Positions 1 to 9,249 of a stretch of DNA of 64,000 bases are shown one piece after another. Below the pieces are notes generated by a model that was not told the DNA's origin, made no database searches, and saw only the letters and a program-made list of their open reading frames with translations. Source of the DNA: Streptomyces albipurpureus. Lineage in GTDB: Bacteria; Actinomycetota; Actinomycetes; Streptomycetales; Streptomycetaceae. The position numbers and the translations under genes are program-made. Every line of letters starts with the position of its first letter. The stretch's first letter is position 1. The stretch is taken from contig NZ_JAMQAW010000075.1 in the NCBI RefSeq assembly GCF_023701525.1, positions 1 to 64,000 of the forward strand, given 5' to 3'.

Positions 1-300
1 GCGTTTCCAACCTTACCAGACCGTTTTCTCATTCCGTTTCCGGACTTCGAATTCAATCCAACACCTGATTGGAAGGGCTTTTGCCTTTCGGCTGATCCGA
101 ACTTTACCAGCCCTTTTCCGGCTTCCCGACCGACGCTCCGCAGACATGCAAAACACCGGGCCGGTTTGGGTCTCAGGTTGGTAAGTCGCCGCCGACCTCA
201 GACGCAATGTCATGTTGGGGCCAGGCAGGGGTACGACACTACCTGGCACTGAGAGGCGGAGGCAAATCGCCTCCGAGGTACCACCTACGCCACCAAACAC
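1..300 (-). promoter_or_regulatory. probable rRNA operon upstream leader/promoter region
   Basis: Read on the minus strand, this stretch contains two imperfect copies of a 15-base block, at plus positions 96-110 and 5-19 (12 of 15 identical). Their reverse strands carry CTGGTAAAGTTCGGA and CTGGTAAGGTTGGAA, each with a TANNNT hexamer (TAAAGT, TAAGGT) that could be a -10 element. Such repeated CTGATA/GAGTCGGA-like blocks with A-rich GGAAACGG spacers are typical of the region before 16S rRNA genes in Streptomyces, where several promoters act in tandem. Base composition is lower in GC than the rest of the window. I infer an rRNA operon just beyond the left edge, transcribed leftward. The 16S gene itself is not in view and no clear -35 hexamers are seen. 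Confidence 0.45.
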
Positions 301-409
301 TAGCTATCAGTCTGAACTAGGACTTCGCATGACATACGCTGCTGAACAGTACGTCGTCTGATACGGGCAGTGACGGCGTTCAACCGAATCTCCGCCTCTG
401 GGAGGCCCC

Positions 410-859
410 ATGACCACAGTGACGTCCCCGATTGCCGGACTTGTCATCGGACTCACGGCGGTACCGGACCCGGTGTTCTCCGGTGCGATGGTCGGCCCGG
501 GTACGGCCGTAGACCCCGTGCGTGAGCCTTCGGTGGCCCTGGCTCCGGTCGACGGCGTTGTGGTGTCCCTGCATCCGCACGCCTATGTCGTCGTGGATGG
601 CGAAGGGCACGGCGTACTGACGCATCTGGGCATCGACACCGTCCAGCTCAATGGCGAGGGCTTTGAACTGCTCGTCAACAAGGGTGACACGGTGAGCCGG
701 GGGCAGGAGATGGTGCGCTGGAACCCGGTCGCCGTGGAGGAGGCCGGTAAGTCCCCCATCTGCCCGATCGTGGCTCTCGAAGCCACCGCCGACTCGCTGA
801 CCAACGTCCGGGAGAAGGGCGATGTGAAGGCGGGGGACGAACTGTTCGGGTGGCAGTAG
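410..859 (+). CDS. crr: PTS glucose-type EIIA component (EIIA-Crr)
   Basis: Cytosolic phosphocarrier of the phosphoenolpyruvate:sugar phosphotransferase system. It takes a phosphoryl group from HPr and passes it to EIIB domains of sugar permeases. The 149-aa protein is a single EIIA-Glc domain of normal length. Two histidines 15 residues apart, H57 in LHPHAY and H72 in THLGIDT, match the spacing of the E. coli active-site pair H75/H90; H72 is the expected phosphorylation site. The ATG is preceded by GGAGG at 401-405. It is followed after 58 bases by ptsI, so the two general PTS genes form an operon. HPr is not encoded in the window. No promoter was confidently recognised in 300-400, and no clear DasR operator was found there. 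Confidence 0.93.
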   Translation: MTTVTSPIAGLVIGLTAVPDPVFSGAMVGPGTAVDPVREPSVALAPVDGVVVSLHPHAYVVVDGEGHGVLTHLGIDTVQLNGEGFELLVNKGDTVSRGQEMVRWNPVAVEEAGKSPICPIVALEATADSLTNVREKGDVKAGDELFGWQ

Positions 860-917
860 CGGCGGGGCAGCATCCAGTACGGCGGCGCAAGTCGTCGCTC
901 AATCGGAGACGGGTGAC

Positions 918-2588
918 ATGGAGACAACTCTGCGAGGCGTCGGTGTGAGCCACGGCGTGGCGATCGGCGAGGTCCGACACATGGGCACGGCGGTGCTGGA
1001 ACCGCCCGCGAAGCAGAACCCGGCGCAGGACACCGGGCGGGAACAGGGCCGTGCCCGCCAGAGTGTGGAAGCTGTGTCCGCTGATCTGATCGCCCGGGGA
1101 AACCTCGCCGGCGGCGAGGCGCAGGCGGTCCTGGAAGCCCAGGCCATGATGGCGCAGGACCCCGAGCTCATGGCGGATGTCGAACGCCGCATCGCCGTGG
1201 GCAGTACGGCCGAGCGCGCGGTCTATGACGCGTTCGCTTCGTACCGTGCCCTCCTCGCAGGGGCAGGGGAGTATCTGGCGGGGCGGGTCGCCGACCTGGA
1301 TGACGTACGCAATCGCATCGTGGCGCGGCTGCTGGGAGTGCCGATGCCTGGCGTACCGGACAGCGACGAGCCCTATGTGCTGATCGCCCGCGACCTCGCG
1401 CCGGCGGACACGGCTCTGCTCGACCCCACCTTGGTGCTCGGCTTTGTGACCGAGGAGGGCGGGCCGACGAGCCATAGCGCGATTCTGGCGCGGGCTCTCG
1501 GCGTTCCCGCCGTGGTGGCGCTTCCCGGTGCCGGAGAGTTGGCCGAGGGAACGTTGATCGCCGTCGACGGCAGCACCGGTGAGGTCTTCGTCGAGCCGAG
1601 CGACGAGAAGCGGGCTGCTCTTGAGCGCGCCGCTGCCGAGCGGAAGGCGGCGCTGTCGACTTCCAGTGGGCCGGGTACGACGTCGGACGGGCACAAGGTG
1701 CCGTTGCTGGCCAATGTCGGTGGTCCCGGGGATGTGCCGGCGGCTCTGGAGGCAGGTGCGGAAGGCATCGGTCTGTTCCGTACCGAGTTCCTCTTTCTGG
1801 ACGACAGCAAGCAGGCTCCTTCGGAGGAGAAGCAGGTCGAGGCCTACCGCCAGGTGCTGACAGCTTTCCCGGAGGGGCGGGTGGTCGTGCGGGTACTGGA
1901 CGCGGGCGCGGACAAACCGCTTGACTTCCTGACGCCGGTCGACGAGCCGAACCCGGCCTTGGGTGTGCGAGGTCTGCGGAGTCTGCTGGACCACCCCGAG
2001 GTGCTCCAGACCCAGCTGAGCGCGCTGGCAAAGGCAGCCGAGGGGCTGCCGGTGCATCTTGAGGTCATGGCACCGATGGTCGCGGACCGCACCGACGCGC
2101 GGGCCTTCGCGGAAGCGTGCCGTACGGCGGGGCTGCGAGCGAAGTACGGCGTGATGGTGGAGATCCCGTCCGCCGCGCTACGGGCGCGCTCCCTTCTCCA
2201 GGAGGTCGAGTTCCTCTCACTCGGCACCAATGATCTGGCGCAGTACACCTTCGCGGCCGACCGGCAGGTCGGTGCCGTATCCCGGTGGCAGGATCCGTGG
2301 CAGCCGGCGCTGCTCGATCTGGTGGCGTTGTCGGCGGAGGCGGCCAAGGCCGAAGGGAAGAGCTGTGGGGTCTGTGGTGAGGCAGCGTCCGATCCCCTGC
2401 TTGCCTGTGTGTTGACAGGGCTGGGTGTGACATCACTGTCGATGAGTGCGGCGGCCATTCCCTATGTACGGGCGACACTGGCGAAGTACACAGTGGCTCA
2501 ATGTGAGCGGGCCGCGGCCGCGGCCCGCGCCACCGACACGGCCGATGAGGCACGCACCGCCGCGCGGACAGTGCTCTCCGGCGAGTAG
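918..2588 (+). CDS. ptsI: PTS enzyme I (phosphoenolpyruvate-protein phosphotransferase)
   Basis: First enzyme of the PTS: autophosphorylates from phosphoenolpyruvate and transfers the phosphate to HPr. The 556-aa length is typical. The swivelling phosphohistidine domain shows GGPTSHSAILARALGVPA with the phosphorylated histidine at H186 (E. coli H189). The C-terminal TIM-barrel half contains LFRTEFLF, the Mg/PEP-binding region, and SCGVCGEAASDP with the conserved catalytic cysteine near the end. A GGAG-containing ribosome site lies just before the ATG. It is co-transcribed with crr and ends at a strong hairpin 14 bases after the stop. Nothing suggests truncation. Confidence 0.95.
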   Translation: METTLRGVGVSHGVAIGEVRHMGTAVLEPPAKQNPAQDTGREQGRARQSVEAVSADLIARGNLAGGEAQAVLEAQAMMAQDPELMADVERRIAVGSTAERAVYDAFASYRALLAGAGEYLAGRVADLDDVRNRIVARLLGVPMPGVPDSDEPYVLIARDLAPADTALLDPTLVLGFVTEEGGPTSHSAILARALGVPAVVALPGAGELAEGTLIAVDGSTGEVFVEPSDEKRAALERAAAERKAALSTSSGPGTTSDGHKVPLLANVGGPGDVPAALEAGAEGIGLFRTEFLFLDDSKQAPSEEKQVEAYRQVLTAFPEGRVVVRVLDAGADKPLDFLTPVDEPNPALGVRGLRSLLDHPEVLQTQLSALAKAAEGLPVHLEVMAPMVADRTDARAFAEACRTAGLRAKYGVMVEIPSAALRARSLLQEVEFLSLGTNDLAQYTFAADRQVGAVSRWQDPWQPALLDLVALSAEAAKAEGKSCGVCGEAASDPLLACVLTGLGVTSLSMSAAAIPYVRATLAKYTVAQCERAAAAARATDTADEARTAARTVLSGE

Positions 2589-2601
2589 AGCGCGCTCCAT
2601 C

Positions 2602-2635
2602 CCGGAGGGGCCCTGCCACGGCGGGGCCCCTCCGG
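2602..2635. terminator. bidirectional hairpin terminator between ptsI and the convergent gene
   Basis: A perfect 12-bp inverted repeat, CCGGAGGGGCCC at 2602-2613 and GGGCCCCTCCGG at 2624-2635, with a 10-base loop. It lies between the ptsI stop (2588) and the end of the opposing gene (2642). There is no U-tract, as is usual in Streptomyces. Confidence 0.8.
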
Positions 2636-2641
2636 CACCCC

Positions 2642-3625
2642 CTAGTGGTGGGTCTCCGGATCGTCGATGGTGATGCCGAAGCCGGCGCGGTACTCGACGC
2701 CCGGCTCGGGTGGGAGCGGATCGCCCGTCTCCGTATCGGTGCAGTAGGCGCTGAAGACCTCGGCCTCGGTGAGCGGAAGCAGACGGCCCTGGTGCAGTCG
2801 CCAACCGTGGAGGTGGTCGGGTGCCTCCGGACTCCTGGTGCGCAGGACCAGTCCTCCTGCGGTGCCCAGGGCGATTCCGGTGGCGAGGACGCTCACGAAT
2901 TCCGCCCCGTCGGACGTGTCGAGCTCCATGGCGTGCGGCGGGGAGTCCTCGGTGCTGGCTGCGTGAAGTGAGGCGAAGAGTTGTTCGCTGGGGGCGGGGA
3001 CGCTGCATACCAGGTGGTGACTGCCGGGACCGGCTCCTTCGAGCAGGCGGCCCAGCATCCGGGACGCCTTTTCAAAGGCCGCTCGGCCGATGTCCTGCCC
3101 GCAGTCAGCGCACTCTCCGATATCGGCGAGGAGCTTGGTCGCGTACTGCCAGGTGGCCTCGCGGACGGATCGTTCGATCAGCTGGGGCACCAGACTGTCC
3201 AGTGCCTCTCCGCTATAGGGGAGGGTGCCGAATCGCCCCGCGGCGTCAGCCGTGTAGCGACTGCGGCTGAGTGGGGAGTCGGGGTCGATTCCCTCCTCGG
3301 AGCAGAACGCGCTGAAGTCGTCCGGGTCGAAGAGGACGACGGTGGTGTGCAGATGGCGGGATGCCAGGGATCGCAGCAGGACCTGGAGCTGGCGAAGGTA
3401 GTCAGTGTGATCGTCGAAGGCGAAGGTGCGATATCGGCGCATGGCCGCGAAATCCGAAGCGTCGGCCAGCACACCGATGGTGCTGACGGTCTCCTGACGC
3501 AGGGCGCGCCGTGGCGATGTCTTGTTCCGAGGGCGGTCGCCGGTGCGGCGTGGGTGGCCGCCACGGCCGCGACGCCTTCTGGTGGTGCGTTCGGTGCGGC
3601 TGCCGGATGTGTTGTCGTACGCCAT
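2642..3625 (-). CDS. conserved hypothetical protein, basic N-terminus
   Basis: Function unknown. The 327-aa product opens with an Arg/Lys-rich, probably disordered segment (residues 9-44, RRRRGRGG) and then becomes a globular, mildly acidic protein with no membrane segment or signal peptide. One CxxC pair (C172, C175, ECADCGQD) sits after a helical stretch; a single pair is not enough for a zinc site without partners. The start has GGGGGAG two to three bases before the ATG. It lies in the same orientation as the downstream acetoacetyl-CoA synthetase stop but 156 bases away, so a shared transcript is uncertain. I remember an orphan conserved protein at the same place next to ptsI in other Streptomyces; no family name can be given. 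Confidence 0.8.
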   Translation of the reverse strand: MAYDNTSGSRTERTTRRRRGRGGHPRRTGDRPRNKTSPRRALRQETVSTIGVLADASDFAAMRRYRTFAFDDHTDYLRQLQVLLRSLASRHLHTTVVLFDPDDFSAFCSEEGIDPDSPLSRSRYTADAAGRFGTLPYSGEALDSLVPQLIERSVREATWQYATKLLADIGECADCGQDIGRAAFEKASRMLGRLLEGAGPGSHHLVCSVPAPSEQLFASLHAASTEDSPPHAMELDTSDGAEFVSVLATGIALGTAGGLVLRTRSPEAPDHLHGWRLHQGRLLPLTEAEVFSAYCTDTETGDPLPPEPGVEYRAGFGITIDDPETHH

Positions 3626-3781
3626 TTCTCCCCCTGCGGTCTGTCACTACTGATGACTCACCGTAGAGGGCGCCACTGACATCGGTCCTCGTACCCGCGG
3701 CTGAGGACCTGCCGGACTGCCTTGCCCGCTGTTTCGTCGCGTCGCCGGAGCCTGTGCGGCGGCGGGATCGCAGGGGAGCCT

Positions 3782-5755
3782 TCATGCCTTTCTGGTCCGC
3801 CCGAGTTCTGCGTAGAACGAGAGCAGTTCGGCGTTGTCGACGGAGCCGGGGTTGACCGCCTTGGCCAGGGCGATGCCCTGGAGGAGGCGCTTCACCGGGA
3901 CTTCGAGGCGCTTGCCGGTGAGGGTGTGCGGGACTGCGGGGATCTCGATGATCTCGTCAGGGATGTGTCGAGGGGAGAGCTCCTCGCGGATCGTGCGCTT
4001 GATCCGGTCGCACAGAGCGGCATCGAGGGTCGCGCCGTCGGCGAGGTGGACGAAGAGGGGCATCCAGTAGCCACCGTTGGGCTCCTCCAGACCGATGACG
4101 AGGGATTCCCGGATCTCCGGCAGCCGCTCGACGGCTTCGTAGATGTCCGCTGAGCCCATGCGTACGCCCTGTCGGTTCAGGGTGGAGTCGGAGCGGCCGT
4201 GGATGACCACGGATCCCCGCTCGGTGATGGTGATCCAGTCGCCGTGGCGCCAGACCCCGGGGAACATCTCGAAGTAGCTGTCGCGGTAGCGGCTGCCGTC
4301 GGGGTCGTTCCAGAACCGGATGGGCATCGACGGCATGGCTTTGGTGACCACCAACTCGCCGACCTCGCCGATCAGCGGCTTGCCGTGGGGGTCCCAGGAC
4401 TGGAGGTCGGTGCCGAGGCAGGGGGCCTGGATCTCTCCGATGTACACCGGGAGGGTGGGTACCGCTCCCGCGAAGCAGCTGCAGACATCGGTGCCGCCGC
4501 TGACCGACGCGATCCAGATGCCATGGCCGACCTCGTCCCGGATCCAGCGGAAACCGTCGGGTGGGAGCGGCGATCCGGTGGTGGCGACGCAGGCGATGCG
4601 GGAGAGGTCGTGATCGCGCGCGGGGTGGACCTCGGCCTTGCCACAGGCCATCACATAGGCGGCAGACGTACCGAAGAAGGTGGCTCCGGTGCGCTCGGCG
4701 ATGCCCCATTGGGCTCCGGTCTCGGGGTAGCCGGGGCTGCCGTCGTAGAGGACGACCGTGGTGCCGGTGAGAAGGCCGGAGACGAGGAAGTTCCACATCA
4801 TCCAGCCGGTGGAGGTGTACCAGAAGAAGCGGTCTTCCGGGCCGAGGTCGCAGTGGAGGGCGAGCTGCTTGAGGTGCTCCAGCAGGATGCCGCCCTGTGA
4901 GTGGACGATGGCCTTGGGCAGCCCGGTGGTGCCCGAGGAGTAGAGGATCCAGAGGGGATGGTCGAAGGGAACCTGCTCGAAGAGGGGCTCGACGGTGTTG
5001 GCCGTGATGTCGGACCAGTTGAGAGCGCCTTCGGGGGTGTCCTTGCCGAGCAGCGGGATGTTGATGACGGCGCGCACGGTGGGCAGTTCCCCGCGCAGTT
5101 CGGCGACCGTGTCGGTGCGGTCGTGCTCCTTGCCGCCGTAGCGGTAGCCGTCAACGGTGAAGAGGACTACGGGTTCCACCTGCTGGAAGCGGTCCAGGAC
5201 GCTGCGGGCGCCGAAGTCGGGGGCGCAGGAGGTCCAGACACCACCGACGGCCGCGGTGGCGAGGAGCGCGGTGACGGCCTGGGGGATGTTGGGCAGGTAG
5301 CCGCTGACGCGATCGCCGGGGCGGACCCCGATGGCGCGGAGTTCAGCGGCGACGGCACCTACCTGGCGGCGGAGTTCGGCCCAACTGACGGGGGTCTGTT
5401 CCTGGGTCTCGTCGACGTAGAGGAGCGCCGGGTCGGCGGGGCGTTCGTCGGCTGCCCGCAGGGCGTGCTCGGCGTAGTTGAGCGTGGCGCCGGGAAACCA
5501 CCGGGCGCCGGGCATCGCCGGGTCGGCGAGGACCGTCTCGTAGGGGGTGGCGAAGCGGACGTCGGACCATTCGGCGAGGGCTCGCCAGAAGCTCTCCAGC
5601 TCATCCACGGACCAGCGGTGCAGGGCTGGGTAGCCCCCCTCAGCGGGGGCTCCGTGGTGGTCGGCCGCCCATGCCTGGAAGCGGGTGATGCGCGCGGTGG
5701 CGATCCGGTGGGGATCCGGTTGCCACAGGGGCGTGGGGTTCGCTGCTGAGGTCAT
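3782..5755 (-). CDS. acetoacetyl-CoA synthetase
   Basis: Adenylate-forming ligase that activates acetoacetate to acetoacetyl-CoA with ATP in the cytosol, allowing ketone-body-type carbon or PHB breakdown products to enter metabolism. The start is placed at MTSAANPTPLWQPDP (ATG ending at 5755, GGGAG upstream), giving 657 aa, the usual length of this family; the frame stays open far upstream but that part is unlike the family. Motifs: SSGTTGLPKAIVHSQGG (ATP/AMP-binding loop), GVWRHGDW, and a C-terminal TLTGKRLEVPVKRLL with the catalytic lysine. The N-terminal W-x-P and long ACS_N region distinguish it from acetyl-CoA synthetase. It is divergent from the GH31 gene across about 260 bases. Confidence 0.92.
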   Translation of the reverse strand: MTSAANPTPLWQPDPHRIATARITRFQAWAADHHGAPAEGGYPALHRWSVDELESFWRALAEWSDVRFATPYETVLADPAMPGARWFPGATLNYAEHALRAADERPADPALLYVDETQEQTPVSWAELRRQVGAVAAELRAIGVRPGDRVSGYLPNIPQAVTALLATAAVGGVWTSCAPDFGARSVLDRFQQVEPVVLFTVDGYRYGGKEHDRTDTVAELRGELPTVRAVINIPLLGKDTPEGALNWSDITANTVEPLFEQVPFDHPLWILYSSGTTGLPKAIVHSQGGILLEHLKQLALHCDLGPEDRFFWYTSTGWMMWNFLVSGLLTGTTVVLYDGSPGYPETGAQWGIAERTGATFFGTSAAYVMACGKAEVHPARDHDLSRIACVATTGSPLPPDGFRWIRDEVGHGIWIASVSGGTDVCSCFAGAVPTLPVYIGEIQAPCLGTDLQSWDPHGKPLIGEVGELVVTKAMPSMPIRFWNDPDGSRYRDSYFEMFPGVWRHGDWITITERGSVVIHGRSDSTLNRQGVRMGSADIYEAVERLPEIRESLVIGLEEPNGGYWMPLFVHLADGATLDAALCDRIKRTIREELSPRHIPDEIIEIPAVPHTLTGKRLEVPVKRLLQGIALAKAVNPGSVDNAELLSFYAELGRTRKA

Positions 5756-6017
5756 GGGGTTCCGCTCCCGGGGGCTGTGCGCGGTGGGGGGTGCCGGTCG
5801 GTGTCCAGTCGTGGTCCGGGTACGCGCGCGCGTGACTCGGTTGACAGGACGATGCCATGTGATCGTCCCTCGCACCAGGGCGCTCTCCGCCAGGCGCGGA
5901 GGAGGGACGCGTTCGGGGCCGGCGGGGTCCTTTGTGCTCTCGCTGGGTGTATTTGTGCGGGTGAACCGGGGCGAAACAGCTCCGCGCATATGCCGGGCCG
6001 GTGGCAGGGTGAGGTGT

Positions 6018-8378
6018 ATGGAGTGTCGGGGACTGGTGCGCGGGGTGCGGAATCTGACGACGCCCCGGGGAGTGCGTGCGCTGCTGTCGGCATGGCGGCA
6101 CCGCCGGTTGGACTCTCGGGAGCTGCCGCCGCGGGCTGTGCAACGGGCCAGGGTGCCGGGAGCGCTGGTGGGCGCGGAGCCTCTCGCGGGTGGTGGGGTC
6201 ATCCGGTTCGCCCGTTCTGAGCTGCGGATCTGTGTGGTGGCGGGCGGCGCGGTCTTCTGGGGCTGGGACGGGGCGGGCCCCGAACCGTCGTACGCGTTGG
6301 CGGGTGCTCCGCCGGAGCCGGATCAGCGGGCGACCTTGGAGCCGGACAAGGACGGCGGTTGGCGTGTGGTGTCCGAGCGGGTGATGGTGCAGGTGTCGCG
6401 GATGGGCGCGGTGGAGATGCGTACGCCTGGTGGGGTGGTGCTGCGCCGGGATCTTCCGCCTCGCTGGTGGGAGTCGGCGGCCGGCGGGCCGGCTCGGTGG
6501 ATGGTGCGGTCCGAGGTGGCGGCGGACGCGCGCTTCTTCGGTCTGGGCGGCCGGTCGTCGGGACCGCGGCTGCGGGATGGGACGTACGGTCTGTGGAACA
6601 CCGATCCTGAAGGTTCCCTCGGTCCCGGTGATGACCCGCTCTCGATCACGATGCCCGTTCAGTTGGTGGTCGCGGATGCGGGCACGCACCTTGCGTTCCA
6701 TGACAATTCCTGGGGTGGGAGAGTCGTGCTGCGCGAGGGTGCGGAGGGTGCGGGTTCGGGCCATGACCGGCTCGGGAGCGTCGAGATCCGGATGGACGGC
6801 GGCCCGTTGCGCTGCTGGGTGGTGGTGGGGACGCCGGCCCGGGTGTTGGCCCGTTGGGCCCGGTTGACGGGGGCGCCCGCCGCGCCGCCTTCCTGGGCGC
6901 TGGGGTTGCAGCACGGACCCCGGGGCGCCACCGGCGAGCGGGACGTGCGGCGGATCGTGGCGGGCTATCGGGAGCGCGGGTTGCCGCTTTCCGCGCTGCA
7001 TCTCGATGTTGATCACTATGACGGGCACCGGGTCTTCACCGTCGACCGGAAGCGGTTTCCTGATCTGCCGGCACTGGCGAGGGAGCTGGGCCGGGACGGG
7101 GTGCGGCTGGTCTCGGCCGTCGGTGCGGCGGTGAAGGTGGAGCCGGGGTATCCGGTCTACGACAGTGGGGTGGCGGTGGGGGCGTTCGTAGGGGACGCGC
7201 GTGGCGGCGAGGTACGGGGTGCGGCCCGGCCGGGTGAGTGCGTCTATCCGGACTTCACTGATCCGCGGGTGCGGAGCTGGTGGGGGGCGTTGTACGAGGA
7301 GCGGTTGGCGCAGGGGTTCTCGGGGGTGTGGCATGACGTGAGTGAACCGTTCTCCGGTACGCCGTTCGGTGGCAACGCCTGGCCGCGGTCGGCCCGGCAC
7401 GCGTTGGAGGGGCGTAGCGGTGATCATCGTGAGGCCCACAACGTGTACGGCCTGGCGATGGCGCGAGCGGGCTATGAGGGGCTGCGACGGCTGCGGCCCG
7501 ATGAACGCCCGTTCCTCTTCTCCCGCTCGGGCTGGGCGGGGCTGCAGAGATACGGCGGGACCTGGTCCGGTGATGTCTCGACGGGTTGGCCGGGACTGCG
7601 GGCCTCGCTGTCCCTCGTCATGGGCCTGGGGCTGTGTGGGGTGCCTTACTCCGGTCCTGATGTGGGTGGGTTCGATGGGGTTCCATCGGCCGAGCTCTAT
7701 CTGCGTTGGTTCCAGCTCGGTGCGTATCTGCCGCTGTTTCGCACCCGCGCGACGATGGCCGCGGGACCTGGGGAGCCATGGGAGTTCGGGCCGTTCGTCC
7801 TGGAGCACGCGCGGGAGGCGCTCGTGGAGCGGGAGCGGCTGCGCCCCTACTTCGTGACGCTGGCCCAGCAGGCGCGACTGACCGGAGCCCCCTATGTCCG
7901 CCCGTTGTGGTGGGGCTACCCGAAGGACAGGGCGTTGCGTGCGTGTGAGGACGCGTTTTTGCTGGGGGACGCGCTGCTGGTGGCGCCGGTTCTGGACGCG
8001 GGGGTCGAGCGCCGGCCGGTAAGTCTGCCGCGAGGCCGTTGGTATGACACGGCGACGGGGCGGGCCTACCAGGGGCCGGGTCAGGTGGTGGTGGATGCTC
8101 CGCTGTCCCGGATTCCCGTGCTGGCGCGGGGCGGCTCGGTGGTGCCGGTGCGGGGCGCGGACGGGGCGACGGAGTTGGAGGTGTGGGCTCCGGCAGCCGG
8201 GCGTAAGGGGGGCGGTGTGGTGGCGTCGGGCAGTGGTGACGGGTGGGGACGGGCCGAAGTCGAGCGGTACACGACCCGACTGGTCGATGGCCAGGTGAGG
8301 GTGAAGCAGATCAGGGGAGATGGAGCGGGGCCGCCCAGGCGACCGGTACGGGTGCGCGGGCTGGGTGCCGGATCGTAG
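6018..8378 (+). CDS. glycoside hydrolase family 31 (alpha-glucosidase/xylosidase type)
   Basis: Retaining alpha-glycosidase, probably cytosolic since no signal peptide is seen. The chosen ATG (6018) has GTGAGG just upstream and gives 786 aa; the open frame upstream is not family-like. N-terminal beta-sandwich (about 1-260) with GLGGRSSGPRLRDGTYGLWN, typical of GH31. The catalytic barrel carries GVWHDVSEP with the nucleophile D440 and GTWSGDVSTGW with the acid/base D519. DVGGF near 560 and the C-terminal beta domains complete the fold. In the family GH31 core the nucleophile motif is usually WxDMNEP; here it is WHDVSEP, a mild variation. Substrate (maltose-, isomaltose- or xyloside-type) cannot be told from sequence. 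It may share a regulatory region with the divergent acetoacetyl-CoA synthetase gene. Confidence 0.9.
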   Translation: MECRGLVRGVRNLTTPRGVRALLSAWRHRRLDSRELPPRAVQRARVPGALVGAEPLAGGGVIRFARSELRICVVAGGAVFWGWDGAGPEPSYALAGAPPEPDQRATLEPDKDGGWRVVSERVMVQVSRMGAVEMRTPGGVVLRRDLPPRWWESAAGGPARWMVRSEVAADARFFGLGGRSSGPRLRDGTYGLWNTDPEGSLGPGDDPLSITMPVQLVVADAGTHLAFHDNSWGGRVVLREGAEGAGSGHDRLGSVEIRMDGGPLRCWVVVGTPARVLARWARLTGAPAAPPSWALGLQHGPRGATGERDVRRIVAGYRERGLPLSALHLDVDHYDGHRVFTVDRKRFPDLPALARELGRDGVRLVSAVGAAVKVEPGYPVYDSGVAVGAFVGDARGGEVRGAARPGECVYPDFTDPRVRSWWGALYEERLAQGFSGVWHDVSEPFSGTPFGGNAWPRSARHALEGRSGDHREAHNVYGLAMARAGYEGLRRLRPDERPFLFSRSGWAGLQRYGGTWSGDVSTGWPGLRASLSLVMGLGLCGVPYSGPDVGGFDGVPSAELYLRWFQLGAYLPLFRTRATMAAGPGEPWEFGPFVLEHAREALVERERLRPYFVTLAQQARLTGAPYVRPLWWGYPKDRALRACEDAFLLGDALLVAPVLDAGVERRPVSLPRGRWYDTATGRAYQGPGQVVVDAPLSRIPVLARGGSVVPVRGADGATELEVWAPAAGRKGGGVVASGSGDGWGRAEVERYTTRLVDGQVRVKQIRGDGAGPPRRPVRVRGLGAGS

Positions 8379-8436
8379 CGGGGCTGCTCGGTGAGCTGGC
8401 CAATGCCTCAGCCGAGCTGGCAGGACCGGGTGCCAC

Positions 8437-8940
8437 TCATTCGTAGCGGCCCATGAACCATCTGCGTACCGCGATGGTGTGCAGCGGGAAGGCGAGCTCC
8501 GTCGGGGTGCGCAGCAACTGTCGGTCCGATGTCTCGTCCGTAGCCGCCATCGGTGGCAGTTCGGTGTGCTGACGGATGGGCAGCACACCGAAGAGCAGCA
8601 GATGGCCGGCGGGCGCGCTCATCGCGTCCGCGAGGCGGACTTCGCTGGCGGCGGCTTCGATGCCGGTCTCTTCCTTCAGTTCTCGGATGACCGCGTGCTG
8701 CCACGCTTCACCGAAGTCGATAAAGCCACCTGGTAGGGCGACTCCGCCCAGGGCCGGTTCGATGGCGCGGGTGATGACGACCAACCCCGTGCCGTCCTTG
8801 TCGCGTACGGGCTGGAGGGCAACGGCGACCGGAAGCGGATTGCGGTATGCGGTGGATCCGCACGCCGAACAGGTGCGGGGCCAGTCGGTGCGGGAACCGT
8901 ACGGTGCTCCGCAATTGCCACAGAAGGAGTCGTTAGGCAC
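8437..8940 (-). CDS. Nudix hydrolase with N-terminal zinc ribbon
   Basis: Hydrolase of a nucleoside diphosphate linked to another moiety. The 167-aa protein begins with two CxxC pairs (C7/C10 and C24/C27) forming a small zinc ribbon, followed by a Nudix box from about residue 71: GGFIDFGEAW then QHAVIRELKEETG, which fits G-x5-E-x7-REUxEExGU. This ribbon-plus-Nudix layout resembles NudC/NADH-pyrophosphatase-like and other small actinobacterial Nudix proteins, but the SQPWPFPxS signature of NudC is absent, so the substrate is open. It is monocistronic, tail-to-tail with GH31 (58-base gap). Confidence 0.88.
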   Translation of the reverse strand: MPNDSFCGNCGAPYGSRTDWPRTCSACGSTAYRNPLPVAVALQPVRDKDGTGLVVITRAIEPALGGVALPGGFIDFGEAWQHAVIRELKEETGIEAAASEVRLADAMSAPAGHLLLFGVLPIRQHTELPPMAATDETSDRQLLRTPTELAFPLHTIAVRRWFMGRYE

Positions 8941-9249
8941 CTCGCGGACTGTAATCGATCGATTGGTGCGCCGTGGGCGGGAACGGAAACTGATGGCTGG
9001 TACGCCCTCCGCCCCTGGTACGCCCGTCCCCGCGCAGGGTCACGGTCCGCACGGGTTGGCCCGTCCCGGCGCAGGGCCGTGAACCGCCTTTCTCCGCCGT
9101 CGCCATCGCGGGCGGCGACTGCTGGGGCTGGGCCGCCGGCTTCGGCAGGGTCCATGCGGTGGTGACTCGCGCCGGAACCGTCGACCGCATGGCCCGTACC
9201 CCGGTTCGGTGGGAGTACGGGCCATGTCGTCGCAAGGAGCCGCGTCGGT
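8941..9249. other. intergenic stretch, no gene seen
   Basis: It lies between the Nudix start and the end of the conservon. The short open frames here are low-complexity and have no ribosome site or recognisable product. Its only clear structure is the hairpin at 9188-9226. The Nudix promoter should lie at its left end, but no convincing hexamers were found. Confidence 0.5.
9188..9226 (-). terminator. conservon terminator hairpin
   Basis: Perfect 12-bp inverted repeat, CATGGCCCGTAC at 9188-9199 and GTACGGGCCATG at 9215-9226, 15-base loop, about 25 bases beyond the cvnD stop. Position and symmetry fit a transcription terminator for cvnABCD. Confidence 0.75.

Noticed and set aside
13..300. 95-codon minus-strand open frame at the left edge
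   Set aside because: Composition and repeated blocks fit an rRNA operon leader; the product has no domain.
5640..8588. 982-codon open frame antisense to the GH31 gene
   Set aside because: Product is Arg/Pro/His-rich without any family motif; it is the usual antisense shadow of a high-GC gene with strong third-position bias.
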